Both the position numbers and the translations under genes were made by a program. A stretch of 64,000 bases of DNA, from the NCBI RefSeq assembly GCF_001046895.1, contig NZ_CAQI01000035.1:1-64000 (forward strand). The letters run 5' to 3'. Positions 8,688-25,816 of the stretch are shown here, in pieces. The notes under the pieces are model-generated. The model searched no databases. It saw nothing but the letters and a program-made list of their open reading frames with translations, and was not told the origin of the DNA. The DNA comes from Pseudarthrobacter siccitolerans (GTDB lineage: Bacteria > Actinomycetota > Actinomycetes > Actinomycetales > Micrococcaceae). The stretch's first letter is position 1, and each line of letters begins with the position of its first letter.

Positions 8688-9886
8688 CAGTCGCGGTACA
8701 GCAGGAGCGCTTCGCCCTGCCCGCCGCCCCCGCACAGGGACACCGCGGCCTTGCCCTTCCCGCGCCGCTTGAGCTCGTGCGCTGCGTGCCCTGCCAGGCG
8801 CGCACCGGATGCCCCGATGGGATGGCCTAGGGCGATGGCCCCGCCATGGATGTTGCACTGCTCCAGGGGGTAGTCCAGGTCCTTCAGCGACTGCACCGCC
8901 ACGGAACCGAACGCTTCGTTGATCTCGATGAAGTCAAGGTCAGCGGCGGACCAGCCCGCACGGCCCAGGGCATTCCGGATGGCGTTGGACGGCTGGGAGT
9001 GCAGGGAGTTGTCCGGCCCGGCAACCTGCCCGGGCTTGCCCACTACTGCCAGATACTCCAGTCCGTGTTCTTCCGCGTAGGCGCGGGAGGAAAGGACCAG
9101 CGCCGCTGCGCCGTCGGACAGGGGAGAGGAGTTGCCGGCGGTGATGGTGCCGTCAGTAACGAAGGCTGCCCGCAGCCCGGCCAGTGATTCCACGGAAGTG
9201 TTGGGCCGGACGCCTTCGTCGGTGGAGACCACCAGGGGATCACCCTTGCGCTGTTTGACGCTGATCGGCGCGATTTCGTCGTCGAACGTTCCGTTCTTGG
9301 CGGCCAGCGCGGCGCGCTGGTGGGATTGTGCGGCCACGTTGTCCTGGGATGTCCTGTCGATGCCGAGCGCGAGGTTGCGGGTTTCGGTGGACAGGCCCAT
9401 CGACTGGCCGTCGAAGGCGTCGGTCAATCCGTCGTTGGCGGCGACGTCGAGGGCCTGGATGGAACCGTAGGTCCAGCCCTGCCGGGAGCCCGGCAGAAGG
9501 TGGGGTGCCCGGGTCATGGATTCCTGGCCGCCGGCCACCACCACGGAGGCCTCCCCGCCGCGGATCATCCGGGCGGCGTCGATCACGGCCGTGAGGCCCG
9601 AAAGGCAGACCTTGTTCACGGTTACGGCCGGGACATTCCAGCCGATGCCGGCCCCGATGGAGCTTTGCCGCGCCGGATTCTGCCCGGCGCCGGCCTGCAG
9701 CACCTGCCCCATGATCACGGCCTCCACCTGGCCGGCATCCACGCCGCTGGCCTTGAGCGCTGCCTTGATGGCATGCGCCCCGAGGTCGACGGCGGTGAAG
9801 CTCGCCAGTTGCCCGTTGATCCGGCCCTGCGGCGTGCGCGCTGCTGCGAGAATGACAACGTCAGTGTTGTCCGTGGAGTTGCCCAT
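8687..9886 (-). CDS. Acetyl-CoA C-acyltransferase (thiolase)
   Basis: A 399-residue thiolase with all catalytic motifs: nucleophile C94 in NKVCLSGLTAV, H355 in GHPIGASGAR and C385 in the terminal CGGGGQG. NEAFGSVAVQ, the usual third signature, is also present. It either condenses two acetyl-CoA or cleaves acetoacyl-CoA; biosynthetic and degradative roles cannot be separated by sequence. No other fatty acid genes are adjacent. It is divergent from rpoB, with about 450 nt between them. Confidence 0.92.
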   Translation of the reverse strand: MGNSTDNTDVVILAAARTPQGRINGQLASFTAVDLGAHAIKAALKASGVDAGQVEAVIMGQVLQAGAGQNPARQSSIGAGIGWNVPAVTVNKVCLSGLTAVIDAARMIRGGEASVVVAGGQESMTRAPHLLPGSRQGWTYGSIQALDVAANDGLTDAFDGQSMGLSTETRNLALGIDRTSQDNVAAQSHQRAALAAKNGTFDDEIAPISVKQRKGDPLVVSTDEGVRPNTSVESLAGLRAAFVTDGTITAGNSSPLSDGAAALVLSSRAYAEEHGLEYLAVVGKPGQVAGPDNSLHSQPSNAIRNALGRAGWSAADLDFIEINEAFGSVAVQSLKDLDYPLEQCNIHGGAIALGHPIGASGARLAGHAAHELKRRGKGKAAVSLCGGGGQGEALLLYRD

Positions 9887-10338
9887 GTTTATCTCTCCCG
9901 ATCTTTTTCCGGTGGTAGGCCACCTAGGCTACCGTGACGCTGCTCACTCAACTATTCAAACGCCCGGGCACCTGCAGGCATTCCGAAGGATGGTTGGCGC
10001 ACCGCCCGGAATTTACCGTCTGTCCAGGCCGACGACGGGCGCGCTCACTCCGGAGCCGGAAAAACCAGTGCTTGCAATCGCGCCGGATGTGGGGTAGACA
10101 TGTAGGTTATTTTGCCGTATCGTAGATATTTGCGTCTTCCCTGTTTACCTTCAGCCTTCATATAGCGGTGGGCTTTCGCCTGGCAGCTGGCAATCAACGT
10201 GCCGTCAACAACGTCACAGTATGGTCAGCACCGGCCCCGGGTCATATAGCGGAACCGGATGGTAGCACTGCGGAGTCATTCCGCAGGGTGCAGCGGGGGA
10301 GATCTGAAAACGCCTGAAGGTCTGTGGAAGGATCCCTC
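9887..10338. other. Divergent thiolase-rpoB intergenic region
   Basis: About 450 nt without a credible gene. It holds the rpoB promoter candidate at 10072-10100 and an imperfect palindromic stretch near 9911-9932 (GGTGGTAGGCCACC) that could be an operator or promoter element for the thiolase gene. The rest is rpoB leader of about 230 nt, in which I recognise no riboswitch class. Confidence 0.5.
10072..10100 (+). promoter_or_regulatory. Candidate rpoB promoter
   Basis: TTGCAA (10072-10077), a 17-bp spacer and TAGACA (10095-10100). This is a good match to housekeeping actinobacterial promoters. Confidence 0.55.
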
Positions 10339-13848
<3,510 letters not shown>

Positions 13849-13855
13849 CAGGTGC

Positions 13856-13889
13856 GGTACGACGGCGGGTGACCGCCCGCCGTCGTACC
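13856..13889 (+). other. Strong hairpin between rpoB and rpoC
   Basis: GGTACGACGGCGGG (13856-13869) pairs perfectly with CCCGCCGTCGTACC (13876-13889) around a 6-nt loop. No T-tract follows. It lies 8 nt after the rpoB stop in a 105-nt gap within an operon that must be read through, so an mRNA-processing or stability role is more likely than termination. Confidence 0.85.
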
Positions 13890-13953
13890 TTGCCTCCCTC
13901 CTCCCCGCACCCAAGACTTCAGAATTTAGAGAACAAGAGAGAACAGGGACCAT

Positions 13954-17853
<3,900 letters not shown>

Positions 17854-18290
17854 CTGTCAGGGCGGGCCCTTTCGTGTCGCGTTCCGCGCCACGTAGGGAC
17901 CCGCCGCCCTGCCCTTAGGAGTCAAAACGGATTGGTCCTTCACCGCAAGGTGGGGGACCATCCCCGGTTAACCCCGCCGATTAAGGCATGGAGGCCGTCC
18001 ATGCTAGACTTGTTACCAATTGTTATTGTGGCAGTGGATGAGTGCGCCGGTTCCAGCTGAAAGGCTGAACCAGAGCGACGTTTCCGGTTTGCAGGGTTCT
18101 TGTGCAACGTATGCCACATTTTTGCATGCCTAGGGACTGCTGGCCGCGCGCCAAGCCCCAAGAATGCGATCCGACTATTAAGGCTTCGCCTTCGCCGCCC
18201 TGGAGATCTTCTTCGAGGCCCGGGCGGCGGGGCAACGCAACAAGAGAGTGGCCGGAAGCGGCCACTCCGGATAAAACGGAGAACACGAGA
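17854..18290 (+). other. rpoC-rpsL intergenic region
   Basis: About 440 nt without a credible gene. The start holds a two-part stem (CAGGGCGG 17858-17865 with CCGCCCTG 17904-17911, plus an inner GCCCT/AGGG pairing) that may end rpoBC transcripts, although no T-tract follows. The rpsL promoter candidate is at 17981-18010. The remaining leader of about 270 nt contains GC-rich inverted segments near 18200-18270 but no element I can name. Confidence 0.5.
17981..18010 (+). promoter_or_regulatory. Candidate rpsL-rpsG-fusA promoter
   Basis: TTAAGG (17981-17986), an 18-bp spacer and TAGACT (18005-18010). The -10 is the same hexamer as in the rplJ and tuf promoters; the -35 match is moderate. Confidence 0.45.
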
Positions 18291-18665
18291 GTGCCTACGA
18301 TTAACCAGCTGGTCCGCAAGGGCCGCACGCCTAAGGTCTCAAAGACCAAGGCTCCCGCGCTTAAGGGCAGCCCCATGCGCCGCGGTGTTTGCACCCGCGT
18401 CTACACCACCACCCCGAAGAAGCCGAACTCGGCTCTGCGTAAGGTGGCACGTGTGCGCCTCAACGGCGGCGTTGAAGTAACCGCCTACATCCCCGGTGTG
18501 GGACACAACCTGCAGGAGCACTCCATTGTGCTCGTCCGCGGCGGTCGTGTGAAGGACCTCCCGGGTGTCCGCTACAAGATCGTCCGTGGCGCCCTCGATA
18601 CCCAGGGTGTCAAGAACCGTAAGCAGGCCCGCAGCCGCTACGGCGCAAAGATGGAGAAGAAGTAA
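18291..18665 (+). CDS. rpsL: 30S ribosomal protein S12
   Basis: S12 (124 residues) sits at the decoding centre. GTG 18291 yields the universal [12 protein letters not shown] start and is preceded by a purine-rich GGAGAACACGAGA; longer upstream frames are not supported. [17 protein letters not shown] and [17 protein letters not shown] carry lysines at both classical streptomycin-resistance positions, so the sequence looks wild type. It opens the str operon; rpsG begins one base after the stop. Confidence 0.98.
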   Translation: MPTINQLVRKGRTPKVSKTKAPALKGSPMRRGVCTRVYTTTPKKPNSALRKVARVRLNGGVEVTAYIPGVGHNLQEHSIVLVRGGRVKDLPGVRYKIVRGALDTQGVKNRKQARSRYGAKMEKK

Positions 18666-18666
18666 T

Positions 18667-19137
18667 ATGCCTCGCAAGGGTCCGGCCCCCAAGCGGCCGC
18701 TCGTACTAGATCCCGTTTACGGCTCCCCGCTGGTCACCCAGCTCATCAACAAGGTGCTCGTTGACGGCAAGAAGTCCACGGCAGAGCGCATCGTCTACGG
18801 TGCACTCGAAGGCGCACGCGCCAAGTCCGGCGGCGACCCCGTAGCAGCCCTCAAGAAGGCCATGGACAACGTCAAGCCTTCCCTCGAGGTCCGCTCACGC
18901 CGCGTCGGCGGCGCCACCTACCAGGTTCCGGTTGAGGTCAAGCCGGGCCGCTCCACCGCACTCGCCCTGCGCTGGCTGGTCGGCTACTCCAAGGCCCGCC
19001 GCGAGAAGACGATGACCGAGCGCCTCCAGAACGAAATCCTGGATGCCTCCAACGGTCTCGGTGCCGCTGTGAAGCGTCGCGAAGACACCCACAAGATGGC
19101 CGAGTCCAACAAGGCCTTCGCACACTACCGCTGGTAA
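18667..19137 (+). CDS. rpsG: 30S ribosomal protein S7
   Basis: S7 (156 residues, standard length) nucleates assembly of the 30S head and contacts E-site tRNA. ATG 18667 gives [20 protein letters not shown]; an upstream frame overlapping rpsL is not part of the gene. The conserved [14 protein letters not shown] and [11 protein letters not shown] segments are present and it ends in KAFAHYRW. It is one base from rpsL, suggesting translational coupling, and fusA follows 69 nt downstream. Confidence 0.98.
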   Translation: MPRKGPAPKRPLVLDPVYGSPLVTQLINKVLVDGKKSTAERIVYGALEGARAKSGGDPVAALKKAMDNVKPSLEVRSRRVGGATYQVPVEVKPGRSTALALRWLVGYSKARREKTMTERLQNEILDASNGLGAAVKRREDTHKMAESNKAFAHYRW

Positions 19138-19206
19138 TACTCCCCGGGCGCCGCCGGCTCAACCGAGCCGGCGGCGAACGTGTAGTCCATCCCAAAAGGA
19201 GACCCC

Positions 19207-21321
19207 GTGGCACAGGACGTGCTTACCGACCTTAGTAAGGTCCGCAACATCGGCATCATGGCCCACATTGATGCCGGCAAGACCACCACCACCGAGCGCA
19301 TCCTGTTCTACACGGGTGTGAACCACAAGATCGGCGAAACGCACGACGGCGCTTCGACCACCGACTGGATGGAACAGGAAAAGGAACGCGGCATCACCAT
19401 CACGTCTGCCGCCGTGACCTGCTTCTGGGAAAACAACCAGATCAACATCATCGACACCCCCGGCCACGTGGACTTCACCGTTGAGGTTGAGCGCTCCCTG
19501 CGCGTCCTCGACGGCGCCGTTGCGGTGTTCGATGGCAAGGAAGGCGTTGAGCCGCAGTCTGAGACCGTTTGGCGCCAGGCTGACAAGTACAACGTTCCGC
19601 GCATCTGCTTCGTCAACAAGATGGACAAGCTCGGTGCCGACTTCTACTTCACCGTAGACACCATCATCAGCCGCCTCGGTGCCAAGCCGCTCGTTATGCA
19701 GCTGCCGATCGGTGCCGAGAACGACTTCATCGGCGTCGTCGACCTGCTCTACATGCGCGCACTGGTATGGCCCGGCGATGCCAAGGGCGACGTGACCATG
19801 GGTGCCAAGTACGAGATCCGCGAGATCCCGGCTGACCTCAAGGAAAAGGCCGAAGAGTACCGCGCGAACCTCGTTGAGACGGTCGCAGAGTCCTCCGAGG
19901 AACTCATGGAGAAGTACCTCGAGGGTGAAGAGATCTCCATCGACGAGCTCAAGGCCGGCATCCGCAAGATGACGATCAACTCCGAGCTCTACCCGATCTT
20001 CTGCGGTTCCGCATTCAAGAACCGCGGCGTGCAGCCCATGCTCGACGCAGTTGTGGACTACCTGCCGAACCCGCTCGACGTCCCGCCGATGGTCGGCCAC
20101 GATCCTCGCGACGAAGAGAAGGAACTGACCCGCAAGCCTTCTTCCGAAGAGCCGTTCTCCGCACTGGCCTTCAAGATTGCTGCGCACCCGTTCTTCGGCC
20201 AGCTCACCTTCATCCGCGTGTACTCCGGTCACGTGGAAGCAGGCGCCCAGGTGGTCAACTCCACCAAGGGCAAGAAGGAGCGCATCGGCAAGCTGTTCCA
20301 GATGCACGCCAACAAGGAAATGCCCGTCGAGGGCGCTACCGCCGGCCACATCTACGCAGCCATCGGTCTGAAGGACACCACCACGGGTGACACCCTGTGT
20401 GATTCCAACAACCAGATCGTCCTCGAGTCCATGAGCTTCCCGGAGCCCGTGATCTCGGTTGCCATCGAGCCGAACACCAAGGGTGACCAGGAGAAGCTCT
20501 CCACGGCTATCCAGAAGCTCTCCGCTGAGGACCCCACCTTCCAGGTGTCCCTCAACGAAGACACCGGCCAGACCATCATCGCCGGCATGGGCGAGCTCCA
20601 TTTGGACATCCTGGTGGACCGCATGCGCCGCGAATTCAAGGTCGAAGCCAACGTGGGCAAGCCCCAGGTTGCTTACCGCGAAACCATCAAGCGCGCCGTG
20701 GAACGCCACGACTACACGCACAAGAAGCAGACCGGTGGTTCGGGTCAGTTCGCAAAGATCCAGATCGCCATCGAGCCGCTGGACACCGCCGAGGGCGAGC
20801 TGTACGAGTTCGAGAACAAGGTCACCGGTGGCCGCGTTCCGCGCGAGTACATCCCGTCGGTTGACGCCGGTATCCAGGATGCACTGAACGACGGCGTCCT
20901 GGCCGGTTACCCGGTTGTGGGCATCAAGGCAACGCTGATTGACGGCGCCTACCACGATGTCGACTCTTCGGAAATGGCGTTCAAGATCGCCGGCCGTATG
21001 GCTTTCAAGGAAGCCGCACGCAAGGCGAACCCGGTTCTGCTCGAACCGCTGATGGATGTCGAGGTCCGCACCCCTGAGGAATACATGGGTGAAGTTATCG
21101 GTGACCTCAATTCCCGCCGTGGCCAGATGCAGTCCATGGAAGATGCACAGGGCGTCAAGGTCATCCGTGCGCACGTCCCGCTGTCCGGCATGTTCGGCTA
21201 CATCGGTGACCTGCGTTCCAAGACCCAGGGCCGCGCTGTGTACTCCATGACGTTCAACAGCTACGCCGAGGTCCCGAAGGCTGTTGCCGACGAGATCATC
21301 CAGAAGACCCGCGGCGAATAG
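19207..21321 (+). CDS. fusA: Elongation factor G
   Basis: EF-G (704 residues) is the GTPase that drives ribosomal translocation. The G1 motif AHIDAGKT is at residues 19-26, switch II is in DTPGHVDF, and NKMD supplies guanine specificity. The domain IV region with [20 protein letters not shown] and the C-terminal domain V, ending in QKTRGE, are intact. The start is GTG with AAAGGAGA upstream. It is third in the str operon; tuf follows after 264 nt with its own promoter candidate. Confidence 0.98.
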   Translation: MAQDVLTDLSKVRNIGIMAHIDAGKTTTTERILFYTGVNHKIGETHDGASTTDWMEQEKERGITITSAAVTCFWENNQINIIDTPGHVDFTVEVERSLRVLDGAVAVFDGKEGVEPQSETVWRQADKYNVPRICFVNKMDKLGADFYFTVDTIISRLGAKPLVMQLPIGAENDFIGVVDLLYMRALVWPGDAKGDVTMGAKYEIREIPADLKEKAEEYRANLVETVAESSEELMEKYLEGEEISIDELKAGIRKMTINSELYPIFCGSAFKNRGVQPMLDAVVDYLPNPLDVPPMVGHDPRDEEKELTRKPSSEEPFSALAFKIAAHPFFGQLTFIRVYSGHVEAGAQVVNSTKGKKERIGKLFQMHANKEMPVEGATAGHIYAAIGLKDTTTGDTLCDSNNQIVLESMSFPEPVISVAIEPNTKGDQEKLSTAIQKLSAEDPTFQVSLNEDTGQTIIAGMGELHLDILVDRMRREFKVEANVGKPQVAYRETIKRAVERHDYTHKKQTGGSGQFAKIQIAIEPLDTAEGELYEFENKVTGGRVPREYIPSVDAGIQDALNDGVLAGYPVVGIKATLIDGAYHDVDSSEMAFKIAGRMAFKEAARKANPVLLEPLMDVEVRTPEEYMGEVIGDLNSRRGQMQSMEDAQGVKVIRAHVPLSGMFGYIGDLRSKTQGRAVYSMTFNSYAEVPKAVADEIIQKTRGE

Positions 21322-21486
21322 TCTTTTACGACTTTCGCAGCGAACAAATTCGGGTGCGCTTGCCGGTTTCGGAAAGCACAGCCGGTGCAGGTGGCCGGAG
21401 ACGGTCGGATTCATCCGGTCAAGCCGGGTTCCGGCCATCTGCACGAACAGGCTTTGGGGACTAGTATTAGTTCCTGAATCTGCAAT

Positions 21487-21516
21487 TTCACCAATCCAAA
21501 GCCCCCCAAGTAGACT
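21487..21516 (+). promoter_or_regulatory. Candidate tuf promoter
   Basis: TTCACC (21487-21492), an 18-bp spacer and TAGACT (21511-21516), about 70 nt before tuf. This gives tuf a separate promoter from fusA, as is common for this very highly expressed gene. Confidence 0.5.
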
Positions 21517-21585
21517 TACCTGAGTTTCTGCCGCGACAAGCGCGGTTGAAGGGTATGTCATTTGAAAACGTTCTAGGAGGAACCT

Positions 21586-22776
21586 GTGGCAAAGGCAAAG
21601 TTCGAGCGGACTAAGCCGCACGTTAACATCGGCACCATTGGTCACGTTGACCACGGTAAGACGACGTTGACGGCCGCCATTTCCAAGGTGCTGTACGACA
21701 AGTACCCGACTCTCAACGAGAAGCGTGACTTCGCGTCGATTGACTCTGCTCCCGAAGAGCGTCAGCGCGGCATTACCATCAACATCTCCCACGTTGAGTA
21801 CCAGACCGAGAAGCGCCACTACGCACACGTAGACGCTCCGGGTCACGCTGACTACATCAAGAACATGATCACCGGTGCTGCACAGATGGACGGTGCAATC
21901 CTCGTGGTTGCCGCCACTGACGGCCCGATGGCACAGACCCGCGAGCACGTTCTGCTCGCCCGCCAGGTTGGTGTTCCCTACCTGCTGGTCGCCCTGAACA
22001 AGTCCGACATGGTTGACGATGAGGAACTGCTGGACCTCGTTGAAATGGAAGTTCGTGAGCTCCTGAGCTCGCAGGGCTTCGATGGCGACGAAGCACCGGT
22101 TGTCCGCGTTTCCGGCCTGAAGGCCCTGGAAGGCGACCCCGAGTGGGTCAAGTCCGTTGAGGACCTGATGGCTGCTGTGGACGAGTCTGTTCCGGACCCC
22201 GTACGTGACCGTGACAAGCCGTTCCTGATGCCTATCGAGGACGTCTTCACCATCACGGGCCGTGGCACCGTTGTTACGGGCCGCGCCGAGCGTGGAACCC
22301 TCGCCATCAACTCCGAGGTCGAGATCGTCGGCATCCGCCCGGTCCAGAAGACCACGGTTACCGGTATCGAGATGTTCCACAAGCAGCTCGACGAAGCATG
22401 GGCCGGCGAGAACTGTGGCCTCCTGCTCCGCGGTCTGAAGCGCGATGACGTAGAGCGTGGCCAGGTTGTCGTCAAGCCGGGTTCCATCACCCCGCACACC
22501 GACTTCGAGGCCAACGTCTACATCCTCTCCAAGGACGAAGGCGGACGTCACAACCCGTTCTACTCCAACTACCGCCCGCAGTTCTACTTCCGTACCACGG
22601 ACGTAACCGGCGTTATCACCCTGCCCGAGGGCACGGAAATGGTTATGCCTGGCGACAACACTGAGATGACCGTTGCGCTCATCCAGCCCATCGCTATGGA
22701 AGAGGGCCTCGGCTTCGCTATCCGCGAAGGCGGCCGCACCGTTGGTTCAGGACGTGTTACCAAGATCATCAAGTAA
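21586..22776 (+). CDS. tuf: Elongation factor Tu
   Basis: EF-Tu (396 residues) delivers aminoacyl-tRNA to the ribosome. The P-loop GHVDHGKT is at residues 19-26, switch II is DAPGHADY, and NKSD gives guanine binding. Domains II and III are complete, ending in [14 protein letters not shown]. The start is GTG behind a perfect AGGAGG. A single copy is seen in this window, closed by a strong terminator. Confidence 0.98.
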   Translation: MAKAKFERTKPHVNIGTIGHVDHGKTTLTAAISKVLYDKYPTLNEKRDFASIDSAPEERQRGITINISHVEYQTEKRHYAHVDAPGHADYIKNMITGAAQMDGAILVVAATDGPMAQTREHVLLARQVGVPYLLVALNKSDMVDDEELLDLVEMEVRELLSSQGFDGDEAPVVRVSGLKALEGDPEWVKSVEDLMAAVDESVPDPVRDRDKPFLMPIEDVFTITGRGTVVTGRAERGTLAINSEVEIVGIRPVQKTTVTGIEMFHKQLDEAWAGENCGLLLRGLKRDDVERGQVVVKPGSITPHTDFEANVYILSKDEGGRHNPFYSNYRPQFYFRTTDVTGVITLPEGTEMVMPGDNTEMTVALIQPIAMEEGLGFAIREGGRTVGSGRVTKIIK

Positions 22777-22790
22777 TTCTTGTTGAACTG

Positions 22791-22828
22791 AAAAACAGCC
22801 CCGCTGCATCTGCAGCGGGGCTGTTTTT
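22791..22828 (+). terminator. Rho-independent terminator after tuf
   Basis: An 18-bp stem: 22791-22808 (AAAAACAGCCCCGCTGCA) pairs with 22811-22828, ending in TTTTT. This is among the strongest terminators in the window. Confidence 0.95.
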
Positions 22829-22875
22829 GCGTTAACCGTCCCCTGATAAGGTTGCTGGACCGAAAGGAGTTCACC

Positions 22876-23001
22876 ATGGGATGGCTTATCTTCCTGATCA
22901 TCGCGGTTGCGGTGGTGGCCGGCGTGTTCTGGGCCAAAAAGCACTTCCGCTACGAGATTGACCGCGCCAAGCGGATCAACCGGGCGAACAAGAACCAGTA
23001 G
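22876..23001 (+). CDS. 41-residue single-span membrane protein
   Basis: A small ORF between the tuf terminator and the beta-glucosidase. ATG 22876 follows AAAGGAG with good spacing. The 41-residue product has a hydrophobic helix at about residues 3-19 (WLIFLIIAVAVVAGVFW), then a strongly basic tail (AKKHFRYEIDRAKRINR). The topology is probably N-out with a cytoplasmic basic tail. I do not recognise a family. The good ribosome site, clean hydrophobic/basic partition and start right after a terminator argue that it is real. Its function is unknown. Confidence 0.65.
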   Translation: MGWLIFLIIAVAVVAGVFWAKKHFRYEIDRAKRINRANKNQ

Positions 23002-23014
23002 AAGGGCGCGGCGG

Positions 23015-24451
23015 CTAGCCGTGCAGCGCCCGCCGCGCCTTGCTCAGCTCCTGGTACCAGTAGAAGGACCGCTTGGGTGTCCGCTCGAGCGTCTCGAAAT
23101 CCACGTGGACGAGGCCAAACCGCTGCGAATACCCCGCAGCCCATTCGAAATTATCCATCAGGGTCCACACGTAGTAGCCCCGCAGGTCCACACCTGACGC
23201 CGGGCCGCCAGGGGACGTTGCGTCCAGCGCGGCCCTCAGATGCGACGAGATGTACTTCACCCGCTCCTCGTCCTGAAGGGGACCGGATACCTGGTCAGGT
23301 TCCGGGAAGCTTGCTCCGCCTTCTGTGATGTACACCGGCGGCAACGCCTCCCCATACCGGTCGTGCAGTTCCTTCAGCAGGACGCCCAAGTGCCCGGGTG
23401 CCACCGGCCAGCCGAACCCTGTGCTGCTGTATTCGGGGTATCCCACTTCATGGAAGGGCAGCCGGGCTACGGCCTTATGCGTGTTCGCCGGAATAGGGGT
23501 CACCCCGCGGCCGAGGGCCACCTTCACCGGGAAGTAGTAATTCAGGCCGTAGAAGTCCAGCGGCTGATGGATGGTCCGCAGGTCGGCGTCGGAGATCCGG
23601 CCGATGGAACGCAGCCACGGCCGGGCGTACAGCGGAAGGCTGGGGTAACGGCCCAGCAGCACGGGGTCGGCGTAGATCCTGTTCATCAGCAGGTCGTACA
23701 TCCGTGCCACCAACCTGTCCCCGGGCTTCCCTGAAGCGGGCCGGATCGGTGAATGCAGGTTCGTGACACCCACCTCCCCCTTGACGCCGGCGCCACGGAG
23801 GGCCTGCGCACCGAGCCCGTGGGCAAGGAGCTGGTGGTGGATGGACGGAAGGGCGTCAAACATCAGGGTGTGGCCCGGGGCATGGACTCCCAGGGCGTAG
23901 CCGTTCAACGTGACGGAGACCGGTTCATTGAGCGTGACCCACTGGGCCACGCGGTCCCCGAAACGTTCCCCTGCGCCGGCCGCGTAGTCACCGAAGCGCT
24001 CGGCCGTTTCGCGGTTCATCCAGCCGCCGCGGTGTTCCAGGGGCAGCGGAGTGTCCCAATGATAGAGGGTGGCCATGGGGGAGATCCCGGCCTCAAGGAG
24101 CTGGTCGATGAGCCGGTCGTAGAAATCCAGCCCTTCTGCGTTGAAGCTTCCCCGGCCCTCCGGCTGGATCCTTGGCCAGGACAGGGAAAAGCGGTAGGAG
24201 TCCACGCCCAGCTCCTGCAGCAGGCCGATGTCCTCCGGCAGGCGGTTGTAGTGGTCGCAAGCCATGGCGGGGGAGTGTCCGTCCATGATGGCGCCCGGCT
24301 TCTCCGCGAAGGCGTCCCAGCCGGACGGTCCCCGGCCTCCCGCAGTAAGGGCTCCTTCAATCTGGAAGGCGGCCGCGGCAACCCCCAGGGTGAACGACGG
24401 CGGCATGCGGCCGGCCAGTTCGGTCACGGACTCAGTGCTCTCCAGCGTCAT
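23015..24451 (-). CDS. Glycoside hydrolase family 1 beta-glucosidase
   Basis: A GH1 enzyme of 478 residues, the usual length for bacterial beta-glucosidases. The catalytic acid/base is E176 in WVTLNEP and the nucleophile is E377 in VYITEGG. Substrate-pocket residues include FQIEGA near 29-34 and HWD at 131-133. There is no signal peptide, so it should act in the cytoplasm on imported disaccharides or aryl-glucosides; the sugar specificity is not readable. It is the only sugar gene nearby, with no transporter or regulator beside it. It is convergent with the small membrane protein gene and faces away from rpsJ. Confidence 0.93.
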   Translation of the reverse strand: MTLESTESVTELAGRMPPSFTLGVAAAAFQIEGALTAGGRGPSGWDAFAEKPGAIMDGHSPAMACDHYNRLPEDIGLLQELGVDSYRFSLSWPRIQPEGRGSFNAEGLDFYDRLIDQLLEAGISPMATLYHWDTPLPLEHRGGWMNRETAERFGDYAAGAGERFGDRVAQWVTLNEPVSVTLNGYALGVHAPGHTLMFDALPSIHHQLLAHGLGAQALRGAGVKGEVGVTNLHSPIRPASGKPGDRLVARMYDLLMNRIYADPVLLGRYPSLPLYARPWLRSIGRISDADLRTIHQPLDFYGLNYYFPVKVALGRGVTPIPANTHKAVARLPFHEVGYPEYSSTGFGWPVAPGHLGVLLKELHDRYGEALPPVYITEGGASFPEPDQVSGPLQDEERVKYISSHLRAALDATSPGGPASGVDLRGYYVWTLMDNFEWAAGYSQRFGLVHVDFETLERTPKRSFYWYQELSKARRALHG

Positions 24452-24835
24452 GCCCCTATCATCCGTTCCGGCGTAGCCGTTGGCAATGATCCCGCCCGGG
24501 GCCGCCCGGAATGGCCCGATTCGCTTCTGGAGCCAAATTCCGGCATACTAGATGAGTTGTTCAAGCGCTTCTTCGTGTCCCGATCCGGATAATGCCGGGT
24601 GCCAGGGTCCAAGTGGAAGACCAAACATAACCCACCCCCATGGAACTGCGGATTTGTATGCGTGCCAAGCGCGACACGCCCGACCGCGGGGGTCGGTTGC
24701 GCCGGCAAGGTGAGGAACCCGGATTCATCCGGATTCAGTTTGTGCGGCGGGTGGTAGTTACGACTTCAAATGCTTCGGCAGCCATACAACACGTAAGTAA
24801 ACAGAGCAGCATTTACTGAAAGAGAGTCAGGCGAC
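24452..24835. other. Intergenic region between beta-glucosidase and rpsJ
   Basis: 384 nt without a supported gene. It must hold the divergent promoters for the beta-glucosidase and the S10 operon, but I see no promoter hexamer pair good enough to place. ATCCGGAT-type short repeats occur near 24582 and 24723-24736. No terminator or known leader class is recognisable. Confidence 0.4.
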
Positions 24836-25144
24836 ATGGCGGGACAAAAAATCCGCATCCGGCTGAAGTCTTACGACCACGAGGTCATTGACACTTCAGC
24901 ACGGAAGATCGTTGAGACGGTCACGCGCGCAGGCGCAACGGTAGTGGGCCCCGTGCCGCTGCCGACGGAGAAGAACGTGTACTGCGTGATCCGCTCTCCG
25001 CACAAGTACAAGGACAGCCGCGAGCACTTTGAAATGCGCACGCACAAGCGTCTTATCGACATCATCGATCCCACGCCCAAGGCTGTTGACTCGCTCATGC
25101 GTCTCGACCTGCCGGCTGACGTGAACATCGAAATCAAGCTGTAG
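24836..25144 (+). CDS. rpsJ: 30S ribosomal protein S10
   Basis: S10 (102 residues, standard) is part of the 30S head and also serves as NusE in transcription antitermination. The conserved [34 protein letters not shown] and [20 protein letters not shown] blocks are intact. It is the first gene of the S10 operon, which runs without a break to rpsQ. The ribosome site upstream is GAGAGTCAGGCGAC, relatively weak. Confidence 0.98.
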   Translation: MAGQKIRIRLKSYDHEVIDTSARKIVETVTRAGATVVGPVPLPTEKNVYCVIRSPHKYKDSREHFEMRTHKRLIDIIDPTPKAVDSLMRLDLPADVNIEIKL

Positions 25145-25161
25145 GGAGGTGCTGAGAGACT

Positions 25162-25812
25162 ATGACCGCAACCCGTAACGTAAAGGGCCTGTTGGGCACG
25201 AAGCTCGGCATGACCCAGGTCTGGGACGAGAACAACAAGCTCATCCCCGTCACTGTGGTCCAGGCAGATTCGAACGTCATCACCCAGCTGCGCAACGCAG
25301 AAGTTGATGGCTACGTAGCCGTTCAGATCGGCTACGGCCAGATCGATCCCCGCAAGGTCACCAAGCCGCTGGCTGGTCACTTTGAAAAGGCAGGCGTCAC
25401 GCCTCGCCGCCACGTCGTCGAACTCCGTACCGCAGATGCTGCTGAGTACGAGCTGGGCCAGGAGCTCTCCGTAGAGGTCTTCGAAGCCGGCCAGAAGATC
25501 GACGTCATCGGCACCACCAAGGGTAAGGGCTTCGCCGGTGTTATGAAGCGTCACGGCTTCCACGGCGTTGGAGCTTCCCACGGTGCCCACAAGAACCACC
25601 GTAAGCCCGGTTCAATCGGTGGCGCATCCACCCCGAGCCGCGTCTTCAAGGGCATGAAAATGGCCGGCCGCATGGGCGCCGTTCGTCACACCACGCTGAA
25701 CCTGACGGTCCACGCGGTTGACGTCGAGAAGTCGCTGCTCCTTATCAAGGGTGCCGTTCCCGGCGCCCGCGGCCAGGTCGTCCTCGTACGCACCGCCGTG
25801 AAGGGAGCCTAG
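25162..25812 (+). CDS. rplC: 50S ribosomal protein L3
   Basis: L3 (216 residues) is an early assembly protein reaching toward the peptidyl transferase centre. The N-terminal [18 protein letters not shown] and the central loop [19 protein letters not shown], which approaches the catalytic centre, are conserved. GGGAGGTG precedes the ATG. It is second in the S10 operon, 17 nt after rpsJ and 4 nt before rplD. Confidence 0.97.
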   Translation: MTATRNVKGLLGTKLGMTQVWDENNKLIPVTVVQADSNVITQLRNAEVDGYVAVQIGYGQIDPRKVTKPLAGHFEKAGVTPRRHVVELRTADAAEYELGQELSVEVFEAGQKIDVIGTTKGKGFAGVMKRHGFHGVGASHGAHKNHRKPGSIGGASTPSRVFKGMKMAGRMGAVRHTTLNLTVHAVDVEKSLLLIKGAVPGARGQVVLVRTAVKGA

Positions 25813-25816
25813 TTCA

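Noticed and set aside
10101..10338. Riboswitch in the rpoB leader
   Set aside because: No recognisable aptamer core or terminator; left as an unassigned leader.
13856..13889. Intrinsic terminator between rpoB and rpoC
   Set aside because: No T-tract follows and rpoC has no promoter hexamers in the short gap; the two must be cotranscribed.
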